Assembly (NCBI GenBank): GCA_009602725.1
Contig: WELB01000015.1
Location: 396,770 to 439,929 of the forward strand
Direction: 5' to 3'
Source: Spirogloea muscicola
Lineage: Eukaryota; Streptophyta; Zygnematophyceae; Spirogloeales; Spirogloeaceae
Length of the DNA stretch: 43,160 bases
The notes below the pieces were generated by a model, which was not told the origin of the DNA, ran no database searches, and saw nothing but the letters and a program-made list of their open reading frames with translations. The translations under genes and the position numbers were made by a program. Shown piece after piece: positions 22,411-31,766 of the stretch (position 1 is the first letter of the stretch; each line of letters opens with the position of its first letter).

Positions 22411-22660
22411 CCCCTCTCCCTCCCCCTCTCACACTCTCTCCCCCTCTCCCTCTCCCTCCTCTCCCTTTGACCCTCCTCCCCTTCCCCTCCCACTCCCCTT
22501 CCCTCCTCCCCCCGCCTCTCTCTCCTATCCTCCCCCCACACGCACACAAACTTACAGACACGCACACACACGCACACGCACGCACGCAATTCTCACCCAC
22601 ACTGCACGCTTGCACGCACACTCACGCATACATGCATATGCGCACCTTCATGCTCCTTTG
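22405..22660. repeat. Pyrimidine-rich CT/CA tract
   Basis: Low-complexity CCCTCTCC-type sequence passes into CACACGCAC-type repeats. It lies 3' of kinase copy 2, in the position equivalent to the CA/CT microsatellite 3' of copy 1. Moderately similar sequence follows both tracts, including GCTCTTCAGC ... ATGTAGCAC. Confidence 0.85.
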
Positions 22661-23142
22661 GCTAACTCTGCCAATCCTCAAGTTCAAATTATGTACTACT
22701 GAGAGTGACTGCTTCACTGATACCTACATGCGACGACCAACAAGCACACGTGTCTCAAGCTGACGAAGGACCACACCATGAAGGTACAATGCACTTCCAG
22801 CACACGTAGCCCTCCAAGATGGTAACTGTATGTTACTGTGGCTCAGTTCTGAGCTGTGCTCTTCAGCAGCATGTAGCACTCAAGGGGCATGGACAGGACT
22901 GCTGATGCATCTGCAGTTGGTCTAGGCTTGCTTTATCAATTTCATGAAAAGACATGGTGGTGTAGTGACTGCTTCCCGGGGCTAGACAGTTGCACATATC
23001 CTTGGATGCCGGCTCGTTAGCTGCTATGACAATTGGTGTCATGAGCAACATCTGCTTCGTATCCTTGTCACATGCACTCAATAGACCTTAGCGCAGCCAC
23101 ACTGTTCGTACTAAAGTAGTGCGACAATCTCCTCCCACAGCT

Positions 23143-26100
23143 TCAGAGCAAATCCGATGGGTCCTCCATCGGGTCCTCGACTAGGGCTGGCCTTGTGAGT
23201 AGGGGGGCTGGTTTGGTCCTGTTGTCATCGTTGAATCCAAGCTGTAAGGCAGACGAAGCAGAGGTATGAGGTTGTGTGCCGTTTGATTTGGTCCAAGACG
23301 ACCTGCTATCGTATCTAACTAAGCCACCTCCTGAACCTTCACTGATGTTGCTGTAGATGCTTCCCTTCAGCATGTCTTCCGCCTGAAGCTCTGTAAATGC
23401 CTGTCCTTCAAGCACGATAACAACCTGACACCAGAACAGGTGTTAGGCTTTTATGTAAATGCATCCTCATCTCTGTGCTCACCACGGTCTGGCATGCCAT
23501 AACACTATCGGAGTGATTCTGATAGTCACTTGGAAGTCAACAGCAAGAAGCACGTTTACTGTCTCACATGCTGTGAACAAGGAACCACATTGCAGCTCAA
23601 GTCGTGCTAGAGCAAGAATAAGTTGCAAATGGCCATGGCTTGGTGACGGTTAAGGACGGGCTAGAGCAGGTAGAAGGTCCCTCCTTATGGCAGTCGTCTG
23701 ACCTTGCTCATGGAAGGCCGGCTCACAGGAGAGAGCTGGGCACAGTGTGTAGCTAATATGAGCATGCGCCGAGCCTCCTCATGGTTGTATTGGCCTCTAA
23801 GCCGCGGATCAACAAGCTGATCGTAGTCACCAGATTTGACATACGCATTTGCCTGGATATCCACCAAAAAATCAACAAATAGGTATATCAGCCCATACTG
23901 AAGATCATCTGACACTACAAATCAGGTATACTTGACTACTCTCCCTAATAATACTTGATTGCTTAACCTTGACATCAGGCCAGGGCAGCAACATGATGCA
24001 TATGTATGACAGCTCTTAGAATCACTTCGCTTCGAAAAACTTCCTGCTAATCTGTTCACTTCGAACGGGCTCTGTCAACTGTACTTTTCTTGTGCCTTGA
24101 GAACCAGGCTTTGCAAGTTCAGAAGTCTACTTTCCAGACTGCATTGGTGTTATTGTCCTTCATCAACGTAAGCAAGGCACGAATCTTCAGAAGATATAAG
24201 TTTTCCAGCAATGCTACTTTGTTTGGAAATTACTGCACAAGTTGATGTGCTTACCCAATTCACGAGTCTGAAGTTACCATCTCCAAGGGGTCGCCTACCA
24301 GTGACTAGCTCCAGTATTACCACGCCCATGGAGTACACATCCAGCTTCTCAGTTGCCATCCCATTTGAGTTGTAGTGTGGGTCACAGTACCTGTAGTAAG
24401 GTAGGGCTAGCTATTCATCAGAAGAAGAGGTATTGTGAAGATTGAATGTTGGGCAACTGAGAGCGGCAAGTTGTTGCATTTGTTCACCTTTGAAGTACCC
24501 TTACCCCGTAAGCAGCATCCAAATCCAGTCAAAGCACACAAGTATGTATCGAAGCATCTCAGTTCGATGACTGCATGCATGTGGACTCTGAAGTAGAGCA
24601 ACAAGCTGGGCTACTGTCGATGATCAAGCTCCAGCTTAGCCTTTGTAGTTTGAGGTAAGCCGATACCCTCGAGTTCCTTCCACTCTGGTCTTGAGGTGAG
24701 ACTCCTGATCAATATCCAGCAGCCTCGCTAGACCAAAATCAGCTACCTGGGAGGAGGAAACACGATACACTGAGAAAGAAGGAATGCGTGTGTATTAAGA
24801 GATGGAGGGCCATATGTGGCCAAGTACAAAGGCAAGCACATTGACAAATGTACGTCACCTGCTGCTAAGCTGACCCGCTCAATAACCACGAGTCAGCACG
24901 TAGAGGTTTAGACAAGAAAGGTTGTCGACCTAGATGTGTTCTGATGACAATATCAACCGTCCAATCAAATTGTTGCTCAAGGCTAGGAATCTAGCAACCC
25001 TTGCTATAACATAGCAGCAATACTACGGGTTAGTTATGTAGGTAGGGCAAGGTTGTGATTGACAGCGTGTCAGCTGCTCAGGACTATATACATGTGCAAA
25101 CATCTGCAGATTAACAGTATGTCAGTAAGACAGTCACCAGTGCTTCATTGGCTCTGTCGAGGAGGATGTTTGACGATTTGATGTCTCTGTGAAGGACTTG
25201 CGGACGACCTGCAGAATCCATACAGGACATGCCATGACTTTTGCTCAAATTGCTAGCTAGCAAGTGGCAAGCCACATCTATGTCTCTGACATCATTCACT
25301 GGGCAGACTTCGCGCAGAGTACACCGCAAGAATCGCTCTGCTAACGTAGTAGGACTAGCTGCCTATATGGTAATTCTTACAAACATGCAGCATGCTTGAA
25401 TCAGGTTGAGGAGGTGTGCAAGAATCATCGACACTCACAGCCGTCGTGCAGATAGGCTAAGCCCTTGGCAGTCCCTATTGCAGCTTTCAATCGCAAAGGC
25501 CATGCCATCGGTGGATCATTCAGCTGGCCTGTAAGACAAGAATATTATGAATCTCAATTACGTCTCTCGGTTATGCTAACGAGCTCGTATTGCTGGTGTC
25601 TGTTAGACAAGGCTGTCTAGCAAAGCTTGCAGGCTTTCAGGACAACTATGACAATCATTTACTGCCTACATGTGAGTCCAGCTTAAAAACTTTGACATAG
25701 CAGCGACATACCATGAAGGTTGTCGTCCAAAGAGCCATTTGGCAAGTACTCATACACAAGGAGGTACTTGTTTGCAGCACTGCAGCACCCAAGTAATTTC
25801 ACGAGATGCCGGTGGTGTACATTGCTTATAATTCTCACCTCAGCTTCAAATTCTTTTAGAACCTGTCCACCATCAATGAGCATCTTCACAGCTACAAGTA
25901 GACCATTCTGCAAGAGAAGCACAGTATTAATGAGGCCAAATTTGTCTTCAAGGAGATAAATGTTGTCAAAAGCATGACTTTGACTTCTGTTGTCCTTCGT
26001 CGCTTGCATCAAGGTCTGTGATCTACTAGCCTTGTACCATTCAGATGACTGACAGTCACAGGGCACAGCACACGCTGCTCCAAATTGCACATGCATATCT

Positions 26101-27987
26101 ACTATCATAACTTCTGTCGGTTCAAAGATAGACTTTTGTCTGTTGAGAGGAGGGTGCAGCAAGCAGAATGCTAGTCCTGACATGGCAGCTGCTGTAACTC
26201 CCCATGTACAAGCAACCTGTCAATTGGCCACATCAACTTGCAAGGTTCTACCTGAAGCCGGCCCTTATAGACACGTCCATAAGACCCACCACCAAGGAAG
26301 TGCTTGAAATTCTCAGTTGCTTCCTCAAGCTCGGAGTAGCTGTACATTGAAAAGGATTCGAATACTCGTTTATCCTGTGGGGGCTGAAGTCCAGGTGAAG
26401 GTGGAACTGGTTCTCCATAAGTAGTAGGATACTGGTTGGTGGGTCCTGGGACATCGGCGCGAGGGCCAGATTCTTGAGGGGCTGCCACAAGTGCGTACAG
26501 CTAGAATTCAGAATATGACTTTGCTGGCCACGGTGATTACTCGCTATTGCAGCAGCGCTTTAAAGCAGCATTCTCAAGTGCTGACAGACATGCAACTCAA
26601 TTGACTGAGCCAACAGGAGCAGTAATGCTGCAGAGTTCACATGCTGTCTCAATTTCTGGTATTTTCAGGATTAATCTTAACGTTCTTGCTCTGCCCGAGT
26701 CATGTAACCATTAGCTGGGCTTGGACCGGTTGCTCGGAAACAGACAGGCTGTATACTAGCTAGGATCACAGCCCTAACCCTCCAACCTGGTATGCATAAA
26801 ATATACCTTATCATCTGTCTCAGCACAGATCTATTGGACGAGCTTCTCATTGGCTTACTTGGAATTGGAAAAGAAGGGCGTCTCCATGAAGCTGGATAAG
26901 CATAGACTGGCCTCTGATATTTCTGCACAACACAAAATCTCCATTGGGTAACCTCAGCTTTCTTGCACAAGGCCCATCATCAACGCTTCAGCCGTGTCTC
27001 CAGCAGCTTATCTAAAGCTGGCACGAATGCTTCTCTGTGCTGCCTGTGTCTGGGGGCCCAAACGTTTTGCTGTGCTGCCTGTGTGTCCCCCATATAGTAC
27101 GAAAAAGCAAGTCTGCATCTCATAGGCATACATGCCAATCTTGGTCACTATATGTACATTCAGCAGACTTGACATGTCTTGACCAATCTATATACTTTAC
27201 ATACGTCTGCAAGCACCTCAGGGGCAACGGAGTCGTTCAGAGAGATAAGGAGTTGTACAGGCATCTCAATCGTACAAGCCAGAGAGTTACCTGATAACAT
27301 GACGGCATGAGACAAGGAATGAAGGCACAAATGGGGAAGACCAGTATGAGTACAATGATGGCTATGAGACCACCTGTAGTCAGATCTTCGAACATGCAGC
27401 ATCCGGGCTGCAGAAAGAGAGAGAATGTCAGTATCCTAGTAATGCGTTGACGAATATGGGTCGTTCTGGAGAAGGAGCACACAGGCTCCAATTCTGCAGT
27501 CTTATACTGCTGCATTGAGGACCTTTCAAATGTCAACACACTGATCCACAGCTTAGACTTTAGAGAACAGTTTGCCTCCTCTCATAGGCAGGGTAACCTG
27601 CCGGCATTCTGACATTCTTCAGTGACAGCACAGAAGAATGATATACGGGAGTAATTTGTTCAATTGAGGAGGACATGGATGCAGCATGCAAAACAGATGG
27701 ATATCAAGAGATAGTCGTCGCTTGAAGAATGACAAGCCACCAGGGCGGCCAGGCCCTCGCCATACCTCAGCCTCACATATCTCGTACGCGACGATTATCT
27801 GCCCTGGCTGTTGGGGGACCGCTGGCAGCTTGATGCGCAGGCCCGGCACAGACTGCGCAGGCTGAGCGGGCACCTGCCCCTGGAACAGCTGAGGAGGCCC
27901 GCCGTACTGCTGGTAGGGTGCTTGCACAGGCTGCGCGTATGGGTAAGGGTGCTGGGCTCCGTGCCCTTTCCCGTCGGTGGCAGCCAT
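23143..27987 (-). CDS. Membrane-module receptor-like protein kinase, copy 2 (intact)
   Basis: Eleven exons join in phase with GT-AG junctions: 27766-27987 (ATG), 27291-27407, 26859-26922, 26252-26481, 25712-25907, 25439-25528, 25138-25208, 24667-24746, 24255-24390, 23703-23852 and 23143-23424 (TGA), giving 545 residues. Residues 1-74 are Pro/Tyr/Gln-rich with [18 protein letters not shown]. Residues about 87-105 form one hydrophobic span, followed by CLMPSCYQ and [11 protein letters not shown] Pro-rich linker (136-175) leads to [13 protein letters not shown] and a plant RLK kinase domain: glycine loop GGGSYG (198-203), VAVK lysine 219, HRD 313-315, DFG 333-335 and [20 protein letters not shown]. 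The usual GY-x-DPEY Glu is His (YCDPHY). No signal peptide or known ectodomain is present. The Ser/Thr-rich C-terminal tail is about 80 residues. The first three exons match the unfused gene at 9.6-10.9 kb. Membrane signalling is inferred; the ligand is unknown. Confidence 0.85.
24783..24910 (+). repeat. SINE-like dispersed repeat inside intron 7 of kinase copy 2
   Basis: GATGGAGGGCC, GGCCAAGTACAAAGGCAAGC, CTGCTAAGCTGACCCGCTCA and ACCACGAGTCAGCACGTAGA follow the same order as in the copies at 42.1-42.8 kb. It is antisense to the host gene. Confidence 0.7.
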
Positions 27988-28107
27988 AGGCGCGCTGGCG
28001 GGCGATGGCGCCGTTGCCGGAAGGAAAGGGAAGGCGCCCGCGCGCGGCTTCCGATCGGTGGCAGCGAGGGGCTCGCCGACCCGGCGGCCCGGGCGACGGA
28101 GTGCGGA

Positions 28108-28270
28108 AACGGAGTGTGTGTTGTGATGGAGGGCCTGAGTGGTCAAGTACGAAGGCAAGCACGTTAACAGATGTACAGCTCCTTAGCTGCTGAGCTGAGC
28201 CGCTCAGTAACCACGAGTAGAGGTCGCCAACTGATGCCCGAATACGGGACGACAAGCCCTTGAGGCACCA
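28108..28270 (+). repeat. SINE-like dispersed repeat upstream of kinase copy 2
   Basis: GGAGTGTGTGTTGTGATGG, GGGCCTGAGTGG, GGCAAGCACGTTAACAGATG, CCGCTCAGTAACCACGAGT and GATGCCCGAATACGGGACG occur in the order seen in the 42-kb copies. It lies about 120 bases upstream of the start codon and runs antisense to the gene. Confidence 0.7.
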
Positions 28271-28494
28271 GCTGAGGCGAGGAGGCGAGAAGGGGAGGCG
28301 AGCGGGCGGAGCTCAGGCAGGAGAAGAAGAAAGGAAGAAGGAGGTGGGCAGGCCAGGCGCCGGCGGCTGGCGGGGCGACGACCCGCCCGGCCCCCGAGGG
28401 CTCTCCGCGCGGTCCGGTCAGGCGGAAGTCAAGGTAAGGCGGGATGTGGAAGTAGGATAAGTCAACCCGCCCTCCACAAGCCGCCTTACCTTGT

Positions 28495-28560
28495 CGTTTC
28501 TTTTCGGGCTGGCTGTTCATAGCCCCTCGCCCCCTAAGGAGAGCCACTTTCTTTCACAGC
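28495..28560 (+). mobile_element. LINE 3' hairpin tail (third type)
   Basis: TTTCGGGCTGGCTGTTCATA, then GCCCCTCGCCCCCTAAGGAG and AGCCAC. This is the variant whose hairpin closes with CA(C/T)AGCCC and ends in GGA(A/G)GAGC rather than GGCGAGC. Confidence 0.65.
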
Positions 28561-28631
28561 GGCGGACCGGCTGTCCTCGCGCATCCTGCCTCGCCTCTCT
28601 ATCCTCTCTGTCTGTCACTTCTGTCAGTTTC

Positions 28632-28690
28632 CTTGCCCTTGTACTTGGCCACTCAGGCCCTCCATCGCTCAATACACACTCCAACTTCCT
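28632..28690 (-). repeat. SINE-like repeat fragment, inverted
   Basis: The minus strand reads GGAGTGTGTATTGAGCGATG then GAGGGCCTGAGTGGCCAAGT, the 5' part of the dispersed repeat. Confidence 0.6.
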
Positions 28691-28699
28691 CTAGCTCCG

Positions 28700-28818
28700 G
28701 CCGCCCCAGACATCCGTCCGCGCATTCGCGCGCAGGCCGCGCCTTGGCTGCCGGCCGCCTCTGGATGTCGGCGTGGCGACTTCACTCCGGCTTCCTCAAT
28801 GGTCACTCGCGGTTCTGA
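28700..28818 (+). mobile_element. Divergent LINE C-terminal remnant
   Basis: The sequence resembles the coding end (an Arg/Ala-rich helix segment, then FTPASSMVTRGS-stop in one frame). It lies between an inverted SINE-like repeat and further tails. Confidence 0.4.
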
Positions 28819-30344
28819 GTACTGTACACTTTCCGACTCCTCCGTTCGTTGCTTTGTGGGCTGGCCTTTCACACGCTCCCTTTGATCGAGCTGCCCCTCC
28901 TCCCTATTTGTGGCTGCTGGGGGGCGATGGCTGGAGAGGCCAGCACGAAGTTGGTTGTGGACAAGGGCCATGAGGGCCGGAAAGCGCAGACCACACAGCA
29001 GAACAGCTGCCATATATGTGATGGCTGCTCAGTCGGCCCTGGTCAACAGCCGCATGTGGAAGAAAGAGCGGTCAAAGAGGAAGTTGCCCGCCTCATGGGC
29101 AAAGTGGCAGCCAGGCGGTGAATTCAGAGTGGTCACCAATCGTGTACTGTCCTGCAACTCTTGTCATTATCGGCACACTGCTAGCTACCGCTTGCAGTAT
29201 AATCATGTTGCAGCTCATGCGGCAATCGAGGAATCCTGGGCCGCGAAGGTGGCAGTGGCCCGGTCCGCCTGCGGCGCAGGAGAAGGGCCCAGAGGGGAGT
29301 GGGGTAGTGGCCTGACAGGGGCTGGCACCAATGGCGGAGTCTCCAGACAGCGGCAGCGCGACGGCCCGCTGGCGCCGTCACCGGGGCCCGCCACCGCCGT
29401 CACCGCCCGCCGGGGGGCCGGTGACGGCGGGGGAGGATGCCGCGGCGGTGTGAATGGGGCGTCGCGAGGGCGTGGCCAACGTGCGGCACGCCGCGCGCGC
29501 CGGAAGGGGAGCGCGAGCTTGCGCGTCGTGGGGGCCTTACGGACCTTCCCGATCGATTTTTGGGCTGGCTTTTCATAGCTCCTCGCCGCACCTGTACGCC
29601 GTTGAGCTGGCATCCCAGCCACATGAACTGGAGGGAGCTGTTCCCTTGGAAGAGCTCCACTTGTCGTGGCGGGGGCGAGGCGCGCCAGGGGACGCGCGAG
29701 GCGGGCGGGCCCGCTGGCGATTGCGATCGCAGCAGAGGGGCCTGAGGCGCCGGCCTGCCGCGGGGTGAAGCGTAAAGCGGCGGCAGCGCCGCCGGCGGCC
29801 GGGCGGCCTTGCGCGAGCGCCCCGGGCGCTGCGGCGGGGCCTTCCCCATCGTGCGCCGGGCTGTCTTCTTGTGGGCTAGCTTTCCACCGAAGCTTCTCGC
29901 GTTTCCTGAGTCTGGCCAATCACAGCCATCGCCCTCTGCTGGAATAGACTCTCTCTTGTGGGCTTGCTGTTCACAGCCCCCTCTGGAGCTCACTTCCTCC
30001 GAAAGAGAAGCACTACTTCCGCCTCCACATCGGAGAAAGCGGTGGGCGGGCCGGCGTGTGCGGCGGGCGCGGCGGGCACGGGCTGCGGTGTCGGCGCTGC
30101 GCCGCCGTCTAAACTGGGGCGCCCTCCTGCTGACGTCTTAGAGATTAGTATCCTGCATTTTGCGCCATCGGCCTTTCAGATCGGCCATCGGCCGGGCTGG
30201 CCTCTCACAGCCTGAACAATTTATTGGCTTTCATTGGCCTCGATTTCATTTTATGCGCCCCCCCGCGCCTTCTCTCACAGCCCTTGCCCTGCGCTCTTGC
30301 CGCGGCCTTGGCAAGGCCAGGCGGGGCCCCTCTTGCCCGCCCGG

Positions 30345-30480
30345 GTTTGCCGGAGCCCGAATCCGTCGGGCACACGTCGGATCAGTCATTGCCCCCCTTG
30401 CACAGGTACCGAGAGATGCGGCGCAGGCTCCGGCTGCCGCCGGGGCAACGCACATGGATCCCGGAATTATAGGAGCTCGC
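30345..30480 (+). repeat. Divergent direct repeat, unit 1
   Basis: TTGCCGGAGC ... TGCACAGG ... GAGATGCGGCGCAGGCTCCG ... GGGGCAAC ... ATCCCGGAAT. A second unit with the same order of blocks is at about 30935-31085. Confidence 0.5.
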
Positions 30481-30934
30481 CCTCGCCCAAATTGAGAGGA
30501 GTGGCTGGCCGCTCACTGCTGATCACCCCCGTGTGTGGAGAGCTCTCGTCTCACAGCCTTCGCCCCCTTCGACAGAGCTTCTTCCTTCTTTTTTGGGATG
30601 GCCAATCACAGCCATCGCCCTCTACTGGAAGAGTTCTTCTATTCGGGCTGGCTAGCCTTCATCTGGTTGCCCCCATCTGGCGGCGAGCACATTCTTTCCA
30701 GCCCACATTGGAAGAGCTCATTTCTTTCTCTTCTGGGAGAGCCACTTCTCTTCCTTCTTGCTTCTTGAAAGGAGCTTGGAAGAAGACGGCCAGCTCAAAG
30801 GGCTCAAGAGGTCAAGAAATCAGACGGTGTCCAAAATAGGAGATGCCCCGGCACGAGATCGACCAGGTTCTCAGCAGAGCACATGGCCAGCTACCGATGT
30901 GTCGAAGGGCCGTCCCGCTCTGGGCACGGCGCAG

Positions 30935-31085
30935 CGCCATCTGGGCCTCTTGCCCGCCCGCCTCTGCCGGAGCTCCGCCGCCGCGGAAATCTCGGATCTC
31001 ACATTCCCCCGCACTGCACAGGCGCCCGCGAGATGCGGCGGCTCCGGCTGCTGCGGGGGCAAACCGGGGAATCCGGAGGCAGGGG
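30935..31085 (+). repeat. Divergent direct repeat, unit 2
   Basis: CTGCCGGAGC ... TGCACAGG ... GAGATGCGGCGGCTCCGGCT ... GGGGCAAAC ... AATCCGGAG. This follows the block order of the unit at 30345-30480. It is probably part of a repeated transposon body. Confidence 0.5.
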
Positions 31086-31503
31086 GCCCGCCAAACCCTC
31101 GTCGTGGCCGCCGTGGCAGCTTCTTCGGCCGCCAGCCCCGGCGAGGCACGTTCGCCCAGGCCGCCCGTCGCCGCCACCCATTATGACGCGCTTCCAAAGA
31201 AGAAGGGCTCGCCCATTGAGGGGCTGTCCGATGAGAAGCAGCTCTTCTCAAGGGGGTGATGGCTGTGAGATGCCAGTCAAGGAAAAGGAAAAGGAAACAG
31301 CCCGTCAATGTGAGGCAGCAACTTTGAAAGGCGAGCCCAATGTCTGAAAAGGCCGGGAATAGGATATGAAGGGCAAGCACACGGCAGCCTAGCGTCAGCC
31401 TCCACCCGTGCCGATTTCACCACTTCCCGCTGGCCCTGCCTGCGGAGATGACGAGGATGAGCCTCCCGCTGCGCGAGCCATTTGCTTCGTGGTCTGCTCT
31501 TGA

Positions 31504-31752
31504 ACTACCAGTGGGCGTGCTATCTCTCTCGTCCACCTCTTCCCTTCCCTCCTGGAGCTGGCCCCTATTATTAGAGAAAGCCACCTGGCCTTCATCGACC
31601 ACACGTCTTCCGCTGGCTTTTTTCCACAGAGTGTCAAGCGCCCTGTAGATTTGAAGCTGCTCACAACTGACCAGCCCTTCGCCGAGTACCTATCACCCCA
31701 TCTTCCGGAGAACTCGGGCGTCGCATACAGAGTCACACTGCCCGGCTTTTAG
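31504..31752 (+). other. Open frame without ATG immediately before the protease gene
   Basis: An 82-codon frame runs from after a TGA at 31501 to a TAG at 31750, 15 bases before the protease ATG. It includes LELAPIIRESHLAFIDHTSS, KRPVDLKLLTTDQPFAEYLS and YRVTLPGF-stop, which look more protein-like than the other frames. It has no Met. It could be a last exon of another gene, a transposon relic or leader sequence. Not recognised. Confidence 0.25.
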
Positions 31753-31766
31753 GCCGCCTCGCCGCC

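Larger units (their letters stand above)
28850..31380. mobile_element. GC-rich region built from degraded LINE tails; no host gene seen
   Basis: Hairpin-tail signatures recur at about 28858 (GGGCTGGCCTTTCACACGC), 28930 (inverted), 29562 (GGGCTGGCTTTTCATAGC), 29956 (GGGCTTGCTGTTCACAGCCC), 30193 (GGGCTGGCCTCTCACAGCC), 30600 (GGCCAATCACAGCCATCGCC) and 31207 (inverted CTCGCCCATTGAGGGGCTG). Long open frames here are uninterrupted only because the DNA is very GC-rich. They overlap on both strands and show no domain. Confidence 0.55.

Noticed and set aside
22405-22660. CT/CA-rich tract considered as a satellite or CRISPR-like array
   Set aside because: There are no regular repeat-spacer units. It is simple low-complexity sequence.
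29215-29993. Long overlapping open frames in very GC-rich DNA (both strands)
   Set aside because: Stops are rare by composition alone. The frames overlap each other, contain LINE-tail text and show no domain.
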